Assembly (NCBI GenBank): GCA_946800325.1
Contig: OX326958.1
Location: 1,498,001-1,562,000 of the forward strand
Direction of reading: 5' to 3'
Length of the DNA stretch: 64,000 nucleotides
Source: Luzula sylvatica
Taxonomy: Eukaryota; Streptophyta; Magnoliopsida; Poales; Juncaceae
Shown here: positions 1 to 12,119 of the stretch, piece by piece
Numbering within the stretch: position 1 is the first letter of the stretch
Layout: each line of letters begins with the position of its first letter
Translations under genes and position numbers: made by a program
The notes under the pieces: generated by a model
What the model was told of the DNA's origin: nothing
What the model saw: only the letters and a program-made list of their open reading frames with translations
The model's database searches: none

Positions 1-1167
1 TCAAGTAAGAGAAAGTAAAATTAGGTATTCGTCATTGCTAACAAAACAATCAATTTCAATAAAAAAAATAAAAAAATAATAAGAAGACAAATGCGAAAAG
101 AAATGTAAGTTATCTTTTTTGTATTTAAATGGGAAGTCGTTTATTTTGATAACAACGGATTTTGAAAGTCTAATCATCGTAAATATTTATTAGACATGAA
201 AATTAATGAATTGATAAGTAAATTTTTGTCTAATAATCCAACCCTCCATTTTTTAGGAAATACGTTAAATAGCAAAAATTAAAATATGAAAACAATTTGT
301 TCGGACTGTTGAATTTGTCGATAAAGTTAAGAAAAATGCACTTGTTAAGAGAGCGAAGACGATTGAAAAAATAAATGAATACTGAAGTGAATAAATGCGA
401 TTACACAATTATGACACGTTCCCGAGTTTCATTATAAAGACAAAACAATATAATATAGGACTGAACACCAAAATCATTATTTATTATATTAGATTTTTTT
501 GATTTATTATTCATTTCGTTTTATTTTTGTAATTTTATTCCTAGATACTTTTGTATGAACTTTCTGTTATTTTTTAATGAATTTTTGACAAACATTTCGT
601 CTATGGTACCTAAAAAAAAAAATGGGCGAATATGCATATTCGTTCTGCGAGTATAATTACAAACACTCTTTTCATATATTCATTTTCGCAAATACTTTTT
701 GATTACAAGTTACAACACTCTCTTTTTTATATAAATCAAAACACGAAAATACTATTTTCACAAATATTTTTTGATTACAAGTTACAACACTTCTTAAAAA
801 AAACATTTACAATTTACACCATTAAAAAATCTATGGAGGACATGAAAAGAAAGAAAATTATGGAGGACATAAACAAAAAAATAGCTCTTGGAATATAATA
901 TAAGAACAATATTATTTACAAGTCAATTTTTGTTAGTTTTAAAGTCTCTCTCCTACCTTAGAAAGTAGGCGAGTGTTAATTACCAACTTGGTTGGGAGAG
1001 AGTCAGAGACGAAGAAGAAGACCAGAAGATCCGCCTACTCTCATGCTCCTCTCACCCTCCTCCACCTCCTCCGCCGCCTTGCTCTCCTAATTTTGCACAA
1101 ACCTCCCTCAATTTTGAAGTGATTCGTGAAATTGCGCTCCAAATTGGTAGAGTAAGTTCAGATCAGG
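1..1167. other. AT-rich 5' flank of the Sec14 gene
   Basis: No convincing gene is seen here. Positions 688-722 and 758-792 hold a direct repeat of about 33 bp around 'gattacaagttacaacact'. The last 200 bases before the Sec14 start become C/T-rich and look like a plant 5' leader, so the promoter probably lies near 900-1000. The 88-residue frame at 632-898 spans the direct repeat, has no domain-like features and is not called. Confidence 0.5.
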
Positions 1168-3534
1168 ATGGGGCTAGCCACACAAGATGCCATCAAGCAA
1201 CTGTCTGCGCTCATGGACCAAAGTGCGTAATTTGCATCTTTCTTTATCTTCATTAATTCGATCAGCCTTTTCGTAACTTTTACTTTTTTGGAATTTTTGC
1301 AGTAGAGGAGCCACTGAGAAGGACATTCCAGGTATATGCCTTGAATTTGTGTAATCTCTTTAGATCTGTGAGTTTTTTTGGGTTGAATAGCGATTTGTTG
1401 CCAAATCCTTGTTTCTTTAGTATAATTTCTGCTGAAATTTTACCCTTTTTCTATGTTTCGGTGAAATTTTATCTTTTTTTTTTTTGTTTTCTGCTATTTT
1501 CCCTTTTTTGTGTGCCCACATAGTGAAATTGGACTCTTCTCCTTGTAAATCTGGTTTTGTTTTGTGGCAAAAATTAACCTATAAATTGTAAAAGAACCAA
1601 AATTTTCTACAAATATTTTTATTTTTAGTTATTGTATATATTTTGCTATATAATTGTAATCTACCTTCGTTTAGGATTCATTTAACATATATCACAATGT
1701 TTCAAATTATGATCGAGCTAATTTCGCAACAGATAACCCTAAAATTATTTTTCTGGACTAATTTCTTTTTTTAGATTTTTAAGGTTCCATCATTTCTCAT
1801 TGGATCTGAACTTATATTATGTTTTTTTTATCTATAAATGAACATAAGAACATTATCATCTTCATTTTTTGCCATGATATAAATGTGTCAATGTGTTTAT
1901 ACATGCTAATATATATAATTAATATAGAATGTGCACCAAGGGTATCAAAACGAAACATTGGCACGGTTTTTAAGGGCTAGAGAAGGAAGCGTTATTAAAG
2001 CTCATAAAATGGTATGCAAAATTAGGCTCGAATTTTTATTTTTTATTTATTTTGGATTTAAATTTTGTTTATATAACGATTTATTACTAATGGACCAGCT
2101 AATGGATTGCTTAAACTGGAGGATACAAAACGAGATCGATAGTATTCTAACTGTAATTTACCTTTTTATTTTTTGAAAAAAAAACCCAATATTTTTTATT
2201 AATTAATTAATTCAATTGTTTCACATTTGGAATTGTATCGTACCAGAAACCTATCGTTCCAGCCGATTTGTACCGATCTGTACGAGACTCGCAACTTATT
2301 GGCCTGTCAGGGTACTCAAAAGAGGTACAATTTCAAAATTTAAATTATATTTTAAGTTATTTAAATTTAATTATTGAATATATTTTATATTTTATATGCA
2401 GGGGCTTCCAGTTTTTGCACTTGGTGTTGGGCTCAGTACATTTGACAAAGCATCTGTTAGTATTATTAATAATCTCTTTAATTCGGTTATTTCATAACTT
2501 TTGTCCTTATTCTAGAAGCTTCTATAACCTGTTATTATCTTTTTCTAATATTCTGAACATGCATATTAATTTTAGGTTCATTATTACGTGCAATCACACA
2601 TTCAGATTAATGAATTCCGAGACCGTTTAGTTTTGGTATGTATTTATTGCGCATATAATTTTATAATTTTCATCAATTCACTATTTTCGTAATTATTTAA
2701 TAGCCAGGGGCTTGTGAGAAATATGGGAAAAAAATCACGAATTGTGTCAAGATTTTGGACATGACTGGTCTCAAACTTTCTGCTTTGAGCCAAATTAAGG
2801 TACATTATATATTATATTAATATAGTCTATAACATTATTAAAAAAATTCATTATTAATTTGTTATATGCAGTTAATGACGATGATATCCACCGTTGACGA
2901 CTTAAATTATCCAGAAAAGACCGAAACTTATTATATCGTCAATGCCCCTTACATCTTTTCTGCATGTTGGAAGGTACATATATGTTTTTCCTAAATTAGT
3001 AATTTTTTGTTTATTTACCAAAATACCCTCATTATTTTCCAGGTAGTGAAGCCTTTATTACAAGAGAGAACCCGCAAGAAGGTTAAAGTCTTGCAAGGCT
3101 GTGGTAGAGATGAATTATTGAAGGTAATCATTAATAATATAATTATTTTAATTTAATTTACCGATTCTTATCTGAAAAAATCTGATTATTAATTTTAGAT
3201 AATCGATTTCGATTCGCTCCCGCATTTCTGCAAAATCACAAGATCTTCGTCCTTTTCCTCTTCGTCGTCTTTACCCACATTCACCTCGTCAGAGAATTGT
3301 TTCTCATTAGACCATCCATTCCACCAACAACTCTACCACTTCATGAAACAACAAGCCAACAATCTGGACCCGGTTGGACCCGTTAAGCTCGGATCCTTCC
3401 ATGTCGACGTACCCGCACCCGACCCGGATGGGACCCAAACCCAGATCGTCAAAACCATCGAATCGGAGCTCCATAAGTTTAACGATGCTAATGGGATCTC
3501 TCATTCTGTTAACGGGCTCAATATTGGTAATTAA
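1168..3534 (+). CDS. Sec14-like CRAL-TRIO phosphatidylinositol transfer protein
   Basis: The CDS has eleven exons: 1168-1222, 1303-1331, 1928-2011, 2099-2152, 2247-2324, 2402-2455, 2576-2635, 2704-2799, 2872-2973, 3043-3123 and 3199-3534. Together they give 342 residues. The start MGLATQDAIKQL, then FLRAREGS, DCLNWRIQNEID, GYSKEGLPVFALGVGLSTFDK, KILDMTGLKLSALSQIKL and NAPYIFSACWKVVKPLL follow the Sec14 fold: a helical N-terminal CRAL-TRIO part, then the lipid-binding domain (about residues 85-240). A Ser-rich linker and a less conserved tail follow, encoded by the long last exon. Family members exchange phosphatidylinositol and other lipids between membranes, and this one resembles short cytosolic plant forms without a GOLD or nodulin domain. 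All introns are GT-AG with T-rich acceptors. The split codon at the exon 1-2 junction gives Ile (MDQ-I-EEPL). Family is confident; ligand and membrane are not readable from sequence. Confidence 0.93.
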
Positions 3535-4495
3535 TTAATAAAGGGATTGATGGATGGATGGGATTTTTTCTGATTTGCACCCTGCAAAAGTTTGAAATAA
3601 CTTATTCGTGCCCTTATTATGTTGTTGTTGTAGAAGATATGGACCTTTATTAGTATTAGTTTGGCATTTTGATGGGTACACGGGTTATTTTGCATTTTTG
3701 TTGGGCGCGTCAGAAATTATGCCTACGGGTTATAGAGACTTGGGATTTATGGACTAAACCAGAAAAAAACGGTAAAAAAAGCTGGGTTTTTTCTTGCAAT
3801 TTATTTACCGTTTTTACTGGAATAGTTCGTAGACCAAGTCAGTTATATTTAATACTGAATTTTCATGCTTTTTTGTTTTTATTTAAAATCCTGATATTTC
3901 GAGCTAAATGGATGGGTAGTCAGGATTTGTTGTAGTATAGCTTATTAAAGTATTATGATTTAGAAAAAAAACAATAATTATATATGTACTTTTGGTTATA
4001 ATTTGGTGGCGATAAAACTTTTAATCGTTTTAATGTATCCTTTAATTGTGTTTTGTATTGTCTAAAATGATTAAAAAAAAGTTTTATTAAATGAAAGTTT
4101 TGACTTTGTTATATTATTGCGAAAATATCGCTTCGCGTTGTTTCGTTTCACATTGCTATGTTTAATGTAGGGTTTCAAAACTATATTTCATTTGGACTAA
4201 TATGCAATAATGTCTTAACAAACAATATGTCCAAGACTTATTTTTCAATAGTCGAGGGTTATTAATTTTTTTTATCAAAAATATCACATCACAATGTTTC
4301 AATTTAATGGTTAGGCTTTCATTTGGACTAAGCTGTCTTTAAAAAAAACTATTTTGAAGACTTATTTTTAATAGTCAAGGGTAATTAATAGTATAACTAT
4401 TTTTTTTTATCAAATAATGTGTTGTGCCCACCATGTTGCACAACAAACTAGAGTTTAGTTGAGGTGTCCCACTCAATCAAACTTAATTTCACATG
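3535..4495. other. Spacer between the Sec14 and DC1 genes
   Basis: The first few hundred bases are probably the 3' untranslated region of the Sec14 gene. Positions 4171-4280 and 4313-4425 are a diverged tandem duplication; both contain 'catttggacta', 'gacttattttt' and 'aatagtc' in the same order. The 88-residue frame at 3669-3935 has low-complexity composition and is not supported as a gene. Confidence 0.5.
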
Positions 4496-4502
4496 TATAA
4501 AA
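4496..4502 (+). promoter_or_regulatory. TATA box of the DC1 gene
   Basis: TATAAAA lies 49 bases before the chosen ATG at 4551, with a telo-box-like 'aaccctaa' (about 4511-4518) between them. This spacing fits transcription starting near 4525-4535. The upstream in-frame ATG at 4464 lies before the TATA box, so it would not be in the mRNA. Confidence 0.6.
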
Positions 4503-4550
4503 GAATCTCAAACCCTAATAATTATCTTCCATAATCAACAAAACTCAATC

Positions 4551-5150
4551 ATGGAGAGCATGAATGAAGAAGACAAAACTCTTATCCACATCAGCCATCT
4601 CCACCCTTTAAAACTCCTAAAAATGGATGGCTACCAAACCGAAACCCCCGAAATCAATCCCGCATGCCACGCGTGCCATCTTCCCTGCAACGATCAATCC
4701 TACGGTTGCGACGAATGCAGATACTTTCTCCACATCGCATGCGCTACCTTCACAAGAAAACTCGTCCATCCGGCTCATCCGGCCCACACTCTCGATCTTC
4801 ACCTCACTCCTTATTACAGCCCCGGAAAATTCGAATGCGACGCGTGTGCTAAAGACGGATATACGTTCTGTTTCAATTGTAAAGAATGTCAGTTCGATCT
4901 GCACTTGTCGTGCGCTGCGGCGCCGGAGAAACTAATCCATCCTTCCCACCCCGATCACTCTCTGGTACTCTTTTACGAGAACCCATTCCCTAGAAATGTC
5001 GGCACGACTGCTTATTGCGAGAAATGCGTTAGGCCCGTCAATGTCAATAAATGGTTTTATCGTTGTAGCGAATGTAATTACGGAGGCCACATTGTCTGTT
5101 TTACGAACTTGGAGAAAGCCGAGGAAATCGTTACGGATGACGTGGCTTGA
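4551..5150 (+). CDS. DC1 (C1_2) domain cysteine/histidine-rich protein
   Basis: This is an intronless 199-residue protein. It has the plant DC1 signature: an N-terminal H-x-HPLKLL, then repeated Cys/His modules. Module 1 is CHACHLPC...CDECRYFLHIACA, module 2 is CDACAKDGYTFCFNCKECQFDLHLSCA, and module 3 is CEKCVRPVN...YRCSECNYGGHIVCF. HPxHPxH spacers (HPAHPAHTLDLH, HPSHPDHSLVL) lie between them. These modules bind zinc in a C1-like fold. Plant members are numerous, and several have been linked to stress, defence or pollen roles; the role here is unknown. The start at 4551 was chosen because it follows a TATA box and leader, whereas an upstream in-frame ATG at 4464 precedes the TATA box. Length (about 200) suits a short three-module member. 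Confidence 0.92.
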   Translation: MESMNEEDKTLIHISHLHPLKLLKMDGYQTETPEINPACHACHLPCNDQSYGCDECRYFLHIACATFTRKLVHPAHPAHTLDLHLTPYYSPGKFECDACAKDGYTFCFNCKECQFDLHLSCAAAPEKLIHPSHPDHSLVLFYENPFPRNVGTTAYCEKCVRPVNVNKWFYRCSECNYGGHIVCFTNLEKAEEIVTDDVA

Positions 5151-5685
5151 ATTTTCATAATTTTGTGTTTTTTTGGGGTGGTTTGTTTGATGTGATATTC
5201 ATTTTTGTATGCTCTGATAATTAATTTTTCTGGAAAACATTGGCGTATATTGGGTTAAAAAACATTCACACGCTGTACTGAAATTGGATACAATTTGGGG
5301 ATGACAAATCAAAACTAATATTTTTATATTAGGATTGAATGTCCGGGATTTAGAAACCCGGTGATCTATTCTGATTTAATTGGCCGGGTTATAGAAACCC
5401 GGTAATATTTAGTGATCTTTGTTAAACCTGTCATGATACAGTTTTCAAGTTAACTATAAATCCGAGATTTTAAAATCAAGTAGTATCGGGTTAGTTTTGG
5501 AACATTTTTGAAAATCGAATTATTTTTCGAATTTTTTCTCTACATAAGGTTGCATGCAGAAATGCTCCTACATATTACACGATACTCAATCCAAATCCAA
5601 ATGCACGTTCATCGCATATTTTCTTATAAATACAATTCACTCTCGAGTTTCTCAAATAAATTTTGTGAATTTAAAGTATTAGCAT
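5151..5685. other. Spacer between converging genes
   Basis: 3' sequence of the DC1 gene and of the possible minus-strand gene. Two short similar blocks, near 5341-5362 and 5385-5404, share '(t)agaaacccggt' preceded by a rotated ccggg. No gene is seen. Confidence 0.45.
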
Positions 5686-5871
5686 TTAAGCTTGCTTCTC
5701 GTCATGTTTCTTCCACGGGGCCACGACGGGTCTCGCAGGAGGCGGGTGAGGATGTTTCAAGCAATCGATCAATCGTGCAAAAAAACCAAAACACGATTTG
5801 AAGCGATAGATTATAAATCCAAGGGGACCGATTAATCCACCCGTAAACGTCACCATAGTCAACGGTTCCAT
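5686..5871 (-). CDS. Possible 61-residue membrane protein (unidentified)
   Basis: This short frame starts MEPLTMVTFTGGLIGPLGF and carries one likely membrane segment (about residues 6-35) followed by a Pro/His-rich basic tail ending in KKHDEKQA. I do not recognise the family. Support comes from its surroundings on the minus strand. The ATG context is strong (A at -3, G at +4). A (CT)n leader tract covers 5906-5926, and a TATAAAT at 5966-5972 gives normal plant promoter spacing. It could instead be the first exon of a longer gene or a chance frame. Confidence 0.45.
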   Translation of the reverse strand: MEPLTMVTFTGGLIGPLGFIIYRFKSCFGFFARLIDCLKHPHPPPARPVVAPWKKHDEKQA

Positions 5872-5965
5872 TGTTTTAACTTTAAAAAATCAAGATCTTT
5901 TTTAGAGAGAGAGAGAGAGAGAGAGATTTGTGATTTGTTTTAGTGAAAGAGAGGGAGATTGAGTA

Positions 5966-5972
5966 ATTTATA
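5966..5972 (-). promoter_or_regulatory. TATA box of the small minus-strand gene
   Basis: TATAAAT on the minus strand lies about 95 bases before the ATG at 5871. A CT-rich leader fills the interval. Confidence 0.45.
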
Positions 5973-6379
5973 AGGGTTATTGAAGGCTGTTTAAGTTATG
6001 CTTGTACGAATTTAAAGGATGGAGGGGTTTTTTAGAAAGATGAAAAAACTGCAATTTAATTAAGAAAAGAGTTCTAGGTTATATTTGCTATTTTAGGTTG
6101 CTTCATTTGTTGAACTAAACTATTATCCATTTATATTAACAGGCTCGCCAGCTTTATATTTAACATTTTACCCTTGCATTAATTAATTATGTCCAATATA
6201 TCTTTGCATATCAATATATACTTTTATTTATCAAATCCTAGATAATTGTTCTCATATAAAATATACCATTATGAATATGAATTTTGCAGTATACCATTTT
6301 AATTGTTCAATATATATTTTTTGAATATCAATATTTCGTGTGTGATTAGTAAAATATGAAATGAATAATTTTTCTTAGT

Positions 6380-8085
6380 TTATATTCCATTAACCTCTCG
6401 TGCGAGTTCTACCTTGTATTTCTCACCGCATTGGCATTGCACGCCATAACAAACCTCCTACAAACATGAATTATTATTTTTTAAACTATTTTCAAAATTG
6501 AAGAGTTATTTTGTTTTTTTTAATAATGCAATTAATTGTAAATTTGGTATATTTTTCCTAAAAATAATATTACCTTGAGAGCATTGATACGATCTTGAAG
6601 AGATTGAGTGTACTCCATTTCTCCAGATTTATCGCTTAGTATAGCTTTATATTCGTTTTCCAAAGCATTTAATTCCAATTCTTTCAGTTCAACCTATACA
6701 AAAAATACAACATAAATAATTAAATATATGAAAAATAATTTATTATGGTAATTTTGTTTTATCTTACAGGAAAAGCCTCTATCTTGCGCTTATTTTGCTC
6801 TACAAGCTCTTTGCTCTGTTCAAATTTTAAATTTGGGATTAATCGAACTATTGAAATTGAATGTGAAATAAGAAATATTTACTTTTAAAGTTTCGGAGAG
6901 GAGTGTAGATCTTTTCGTCTCTATTTCTTCCATTTTGTTTTTTGCGAATTCGAGTTGCATTTTTACTCCTTTTTCTTTTTCGCTAATTTGGATTTCCTGT
7001 TAAAGAGTACTATTTTTCGTTAACATTTCATTTTTTAATTCTCAAATTGCACAAATCGAAGCGTACCAATTGATCAGCGTGCCTTGACTGCTTATTCTTG
7101 TGAATCCATTCCTTCAAAATCAAGATGAAAAAATAATATCAAATTAGAAAAAATGGTTCAATTGAGGATTAGGGTTTAGTAAAATTGAGGATTAGTACAA
7201 TCTCAGAAAAGTTAATTGGCCAACCTTGTGGCTTTTGAGCCCCGTATTGAAATTTTCTGTTGTATTTTCATAGAATGACCTAAGTAAAAAAATGAATAAT
7301 GAGTATGATCTTACATGATTATATACTTTGCTTGCTAAATATGGGGTCAATGTTTTGTGTATTGATACGAATATCTTGTACCTTTTTGAAGTAAGCTTTT
7401 TTGAAATGGTACCGATTTCTTGGTGAAGAAGCTCTAGCGTCTGCACAACGTGGAAATTTTTTCCATTTTTTTCCATTTTTTTCTTATATTATATGGAATT
7501 ATTTTGCATATAAAATTAACTGGATACAAACCTGTTTGAGAGTAGTGCATTCAATTTCCAAAGAGGCGATTTTTTTTTGCTTGTCAGATATATTCGATCC
7601 CACCTTGTCTTTTTCCTTCACCATTTCTTCTGTTTCCTCATTTACTTTGTTAATCTCTGATCTCACTAAAATATCATTAGAAATAAAAAAATCTAACTTA
7701 GAAATCACGCAATATTGCCATATACTAATATTATTCACATGATTAGCCACAAATTGCAAAGAAATATGCATCAATTAACCCCAAAATGTGTGAGCGGGCC
7801 TAAATCTATGCTCAATTTCCAGAATTATTGAACAATCTCAGTTCAAAGATGTAGTACCTAGTTTGAGATCATTCTCCAAAGCATCAATTGCGGTTTTCTG
7901 GCTCTGCTCCTCAGCCGATCTCTTCGCTGCCTCATCCTCTACATCTGAAACTCACGAACAAAATGGAAAATCAACAAAAGAAAATAAAAAAAAAATAATA
8001 GAGAACCAAATCGGACTGATTGATTGAGAAAAGCACCGTTCATGTAGAACCTGAGCGATTTTAGATTCTCCAAATACTCCTCCAT
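6380..8085 (-). CDS. Coiled-coil protein of unknown function
   Basis: There are ten exons on the minus strand: 8037-8085, 7858-7944, 7665-7532, 7440-7382, 7279-7225, 7111-7067, 6996-6883, 6815-6768, 6693-6574 and 6457-6380. They make 262 residues. The protein starts MEEYLENLKSLRFYMNDVED and is almost entirely charged heptad-like sequence (Glu/Lys/Gln-rich with Leu/Ile spacing), so a long coiled coil is expected. The C-terminus differs: EVCYGVQCQCGEKYKVELA holds a Cys-x-Cys-Gly cluster that might bind metal. There is no signal peptide or membrane segment. A centrosomal, kinetochore or vesicle-tether type scaffold is possible, but no diagnostic motif is visible and I assign no function. The phase is consistent at every junction. 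Its leader is rich in GT and CT repeats (8115-8173). Confidence 0.85.
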
Positions 8086-8735
8086 GATTGATCTGCTAGC
8101 TCTCGAGATTCTTCTTTACGTGTGTTAGTGTGTACGTATGTGTGTGTGTGTCTGAGAGACAGAGAGAGAGGCCGTACGAACTACGAAGGGTTTAAGACAA
8201 TTTTGAAATGTGAGCATGAAAGTAAATCCATTTTAAGAATGATTAAATTTCAAAGTTAATTTATTTAATTTTTGTTCCATTAATAGAAAAAATATCAAAT
8301 TAAAATATTAAAAATGTTTATATGGATAAATTCTAATTATGTAACATCAAAATAAAATAAAATTACCTTGACAATTCACAAATTATAAATCTAAACGAAA
8401 GTAAAATCTTACTCAATAATTTCAGAAAAAAAAATGAAATTTAATAGACTCGACATGAGTTCATAAAAAACATGGACTTTAATTTACTTGGATTAGTGGT
8501 ATGATATGATTATATGGTTTATAATTGATAATATTAAAACATAATAATTGATAATAAACTGTCATTTCTATCCTACTCACTCAACAAATATGCTATTATT
8601 AAGTTCTACTCAATGGACGATGTTGTCGTGACCTAATCTACGAGAAAATATATTTCAATTGAAGATTGACTATATGATTTTCTCTAATATCTCAAAAGTT
8701 CTTAATATATGCTTTATAATAATACGGCATACGGT
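8086..8735. other. Promoter and spacer upstream of the coiled-coil gene
   Basis: (GT)n and (GA)n tracts at 8115-8173 form the likely leader of the minus-strand gene. Beyond them is plain AT-rich sequence with no gene. Confidence 0.4.
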
Positions 8736-9777
8736 CAGGGCCGGCTCAACCACATAGGCTATCTAGGTCATGGTTGAGAGCCCAAAAATATAATAAGGCC
8801 CTCACATATATATCTTATATACTATACTTACTTTATTGGTTACAAGATATTTGTAGGTAAATTTTAACCCGTACGCCCGTGCACACATAAAGCAACAATG
8901 ATGTAGGTTATTTGTGTGTTTCCTTTTGCAAGATATTTTCGTTGTTTACTTTCCTAATTTCTGCCATCAATTTCTTTTAATTCCAATTATTTACTAGCTA
9001 ATTTGTCTCTTTACTTCCTTCCTTCCTGAAGAAATCTTTAAAATTTCATGCACCAGTTTATTGCTCTAAATATTTGAAATCTTTAAAATTACTCTTAGTT
9101 ATTGCAAATTCATTAAAGAAATCTGAAGCACCAGTTTGATGATTATCGCAGTCTGACGATTTCATTCCATTCTACTCTCTCCGATTATCACAGATTCCTT
9201 AAAGGTTTAACTCTTATTCTTTGCTCAATTTATCATTTTTCAGTTGTTTTTTTTTTGTTTCTGACTTTACATTGTTTGATTTCATTTTTTTTATTCTCAA
9301 TTCAGTTTATCGTCACGAAGCTTAATCTCTAAAGAGCAATCACTCTTGAATTGAAGAATTGAAAAATCGTTGATCTTATTACTTAGGTGACGCTCAGAAG
9401 ATAGAGACATTTTAGGCGATATTAAGATGGATAGGTTTTATTTTTTGAATGTGTCGTACTTGTCAAATTGATAATGCTAGAATCACCGAATTCATCCACA
9501 TAATTACCCCCGAAATAATATTTTATATACAAAAAATAATAAATACAGGTGGGACCCACTTTGCAATGCATATATAAATTTCAGTATCGGGCTTCATTCG
9601 GTGAAATAGTCCTGTAGGTGAAGCATTTTTGCTTGTCAAATTATATTTTGTTTTGGCAATTTATAAGAATTTTTATGTAGTTTTTTAAGTAGCATACGAA
9701 AAAAGGTTGGTAGATAACGTAAAAAGACTGATGTTAAATTTTTGCCGAGGGCCTTTCATACCCTTGAGCCGCCCCTG
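8736..9777. mobile_element. Non-autonomous hAT-type transposon, 1042 bp
   Basis: The element starts CAGGGCCGGCTCAA and ends with the inverted match TTGAGCCGCCCCTG (12 of 14 positions agree). It is flanked by an 8-bp duplication with one mismatch, catacggt at 8728-8735 and tatacggt at 9778-9785. An 8-bp duplication and CAGGG termini are typical of the hAT superfamily. No transposase is seen, so it would depend on an enzyme supplied elsewhere. Just inside the ends the matching 'gagggcc / ggccctc' stretches also pair. Confidence 0.8.
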
Positions 9778-10020
9778 TATACGGTAATACATAAATTCTA
9801 CGTGTTTGTTAAGAAAAATCCAAAATGAATCCACGCAGACATAATATACTAATGAAATTAGCAAAATATATTTTTCAAATTAACAAAATATACTGTCGAA
9901 TATAACATGTTAACATGGTTAAAATTAAGAATAAAATAATATATTTTCAACAGTATAATTTGCTAAATATATAGTACATTTTGGTCATTGCATTCTTTTT
10001 TGGTTTCTTTTTTGAATTAT

Positions 10021-10028
<8 letters not shown>

Positions 10029-10113
<85 letters not shown>
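10029..10113. repeat. (TC)n(TA)n compound microsatellite
   Basis: About 40 bases of TC repeats run directly into about 40 bases of TA repeats. The overlapping 68- to 82-residue frames are products of the repeat. Confidence 0.95.
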
Positions 10114-10115
<2 letters not shown>

Positions 10116-10940
10116 TTCGAAACACATGAACTAACAAACTTAAAGCGTGATACACAAGCACACAATATTGGTGACTTTTTTTTTTGAGAAAAAAAACGAG
10201 TAAATGAAAAAGACTCAGTTGTTCTCCGTCCATTGGCTAAAAAATGAACTCTACCAACCATAATTGTTCAATTCGCGAATAATACGCGTATAATTTACGA
10301 ATAATATACGTATTGACATTTCCGTACTCAACCTGATGAATAATTCGCATATTTTATAATTGTTTTAAAAAAAACACGAATAATACACATATTTCCGTAT
10401 AATACTTTTTTTAGAAGAAAACAAATATATTTTTTAAATAAATAAAAAAAACATAAATTTCCAAAAATGATTAAGAAAATCAAAATATCAATAATAATAT
10501 ATAAATTTATAATTTTGAACTAAAATAAATATTGTTTAATAAAATAATTATAATTTCCGAATTATTGCATCCGTATTATGTAAAATAAACATAACTATAG
10601 ACGAATAAGCGAACTGACGAATTATTAACGTATTGCGTTTTATTTGACCGAATATTTGACTGACTTGAAAAACGTTTGATCCGAATTATACACGAACGTA
10701 TTACGTACCGTATTATTTGCGTATCACGAATGACTAACTATTCTACCAACTAATATATATCTTTTTTTAATCTTTCTATATACACATTTTTGGTAATATA
10801 TCTTTTTTTTTTAGACCAGCTAGCGTTGTTGGAATCTTGGATTCCTCAATTAATTGATAAATGAATCTACAAAATTGAATCCATAATTGGTGCACAAACC
10901 AAGATGATAGCTGTATGATAATTTATAAAAACGTATGTAG
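10110..10940. repeat. Dispersed repeat, copy 1, split by a MITE
   Basis: Positions 10112-10180 and 10770-10940 match, in reverse complement, one continuous stretch at 38475-38780. Shared stretches include 'acacatgaactaacaa' and 'aattggtgcacaaaccaag'. In this copy the two halves are separated by the element at 10259-10742. The repeat has no coding signature I recognise. Confidence 0.7.
10259..10742. mobile_element. MITE filled with AATACG-type motifs, 484 bp
   Basis: It is flanked by the direct repeat ctaccaac (10251-10258 and 10743-10750; 9 bp if the preceding t is counted). The arms carry degenerate 'cgaataatacg' and 'cgtattatt' motifs in opposite orientation around an AT-rich middle. The termini (cataattgttcaattcg and the inverse of cgaatgactaactatt) match imperfectly. 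It interrupts the dispersed repeat described above. The duplication length fits hAT or Mutator type. Confidence 0.6.
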
Positions 10941-11770
10941 GTGCATCCAATATCATGGATTCATGAAATAAATTAATACTGGTGCATGAGTATCACATTA
11001 ATAGGTTATTTATTTATAGGTATCTGGCAATGACTCCACACTATAAAGCAGAAAGGTTGTAGAGATTTGGTTTTCACATTGAAATTGTCCACCAAAATAG
11101 AATTTTGAGGAATTTTGAAGTTGTTTTCTGAAACTCGAGTGAGCGTTGAGCCGACTCTGTATCGAGGAAATAGCGCATGTTTGATCGATTGTGCGTTAAT
11201 TAGGCCACAGGTAAGAAATATTATATAATTGATTCGATTTTTGTGTGCCAGGTTTATGGTGCATTTTGAAAGAGAAAAAAGTAGTTTTTTTTTACATTTT
11301 GTACATCCAAAAAAGTGCATACAATCCAATAATTAGTTTATGTTCATTATGAATATAATCATTAATTATCTTTCACTGATTATAACAAAAATTCTTTGTA
11401 CCAAGTCAAAAAAGAGGGGAAAAATGGCGAAATATCACATATACCCCTCCAAAATGGTAAATGGTATGAATGCCTCGGGAAAATATATGAAATGTCATGA
11501 TTATCTCTGTACAATAGCCTATACATACACCTTGTTCAATTTCGAATTTGCTTCACAATATTTACAAAACGTCATTATTACTTTACTTTATATTTACAAA
11601 ACAAATGAGAAGATGGTAAAGAACAGTTTAGAGAAAACTAGAAGAGTTAGCATAATATTTTCATAATTTATAGGGATATACAAGATTAATGTTGGACCAT
11701 TTTAGGGGTATTTGTGGGATTTCATATATTTTATAGGGGTATTCATGTTGTTTTGACTTTGCAAGGATAC

Positions 11771-12119
11771 CTACTTTGCACGGATACAAATAAGCGTATC
11801 ATTTGTGACACGATAATTTAAAAAAAATCGTCTATTATATATTATGTTATTATTTTACTAATTGTAATTTATGTGACATAAAATATACTTAAAAATTATT
11901 ATTACAAAAATAACGTCTTATCAAATAAATATTTATTATATTTATTTATTTACTTATATGCACTATCATTTATTTTGATTCCAAATTTGTATTTTTGTTT
12001 GCCAAAATATACTAAAAATTCATTATTTTGAAATAAAATATTCGGATGTCACGTGGAGCATCCGATATGTATTCGATGAATATCGTGCGGATATTGATAT
12101 CTGTTTTAAAGTATCCGCC
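11771..12119. mobile_element. Decayed copy of the GTATCC-motif MITE
   Basis: The left part (tttgcacggatacaaataag) and right part (ggagcatccgatatg ... aagtatccgc) resemble the two arms of the elements at 39523 and 60119. The outer termini and target duplication are not recognisable. Sequence between 10941 and 11770 and between 12120 and 12480 shows no gene. Confidence 0.5.

Noticed and set aside
4617..4935. Alternative frames over the DC1 gene on both strands
   Set aside because: They overlap the clearly conserved DC1 frame and have no plausible domains.
9981..10261. Frames with Leu-Ser or Tyr-Ile runs
   Set aside because: They translate the TC/TA microsatellite.
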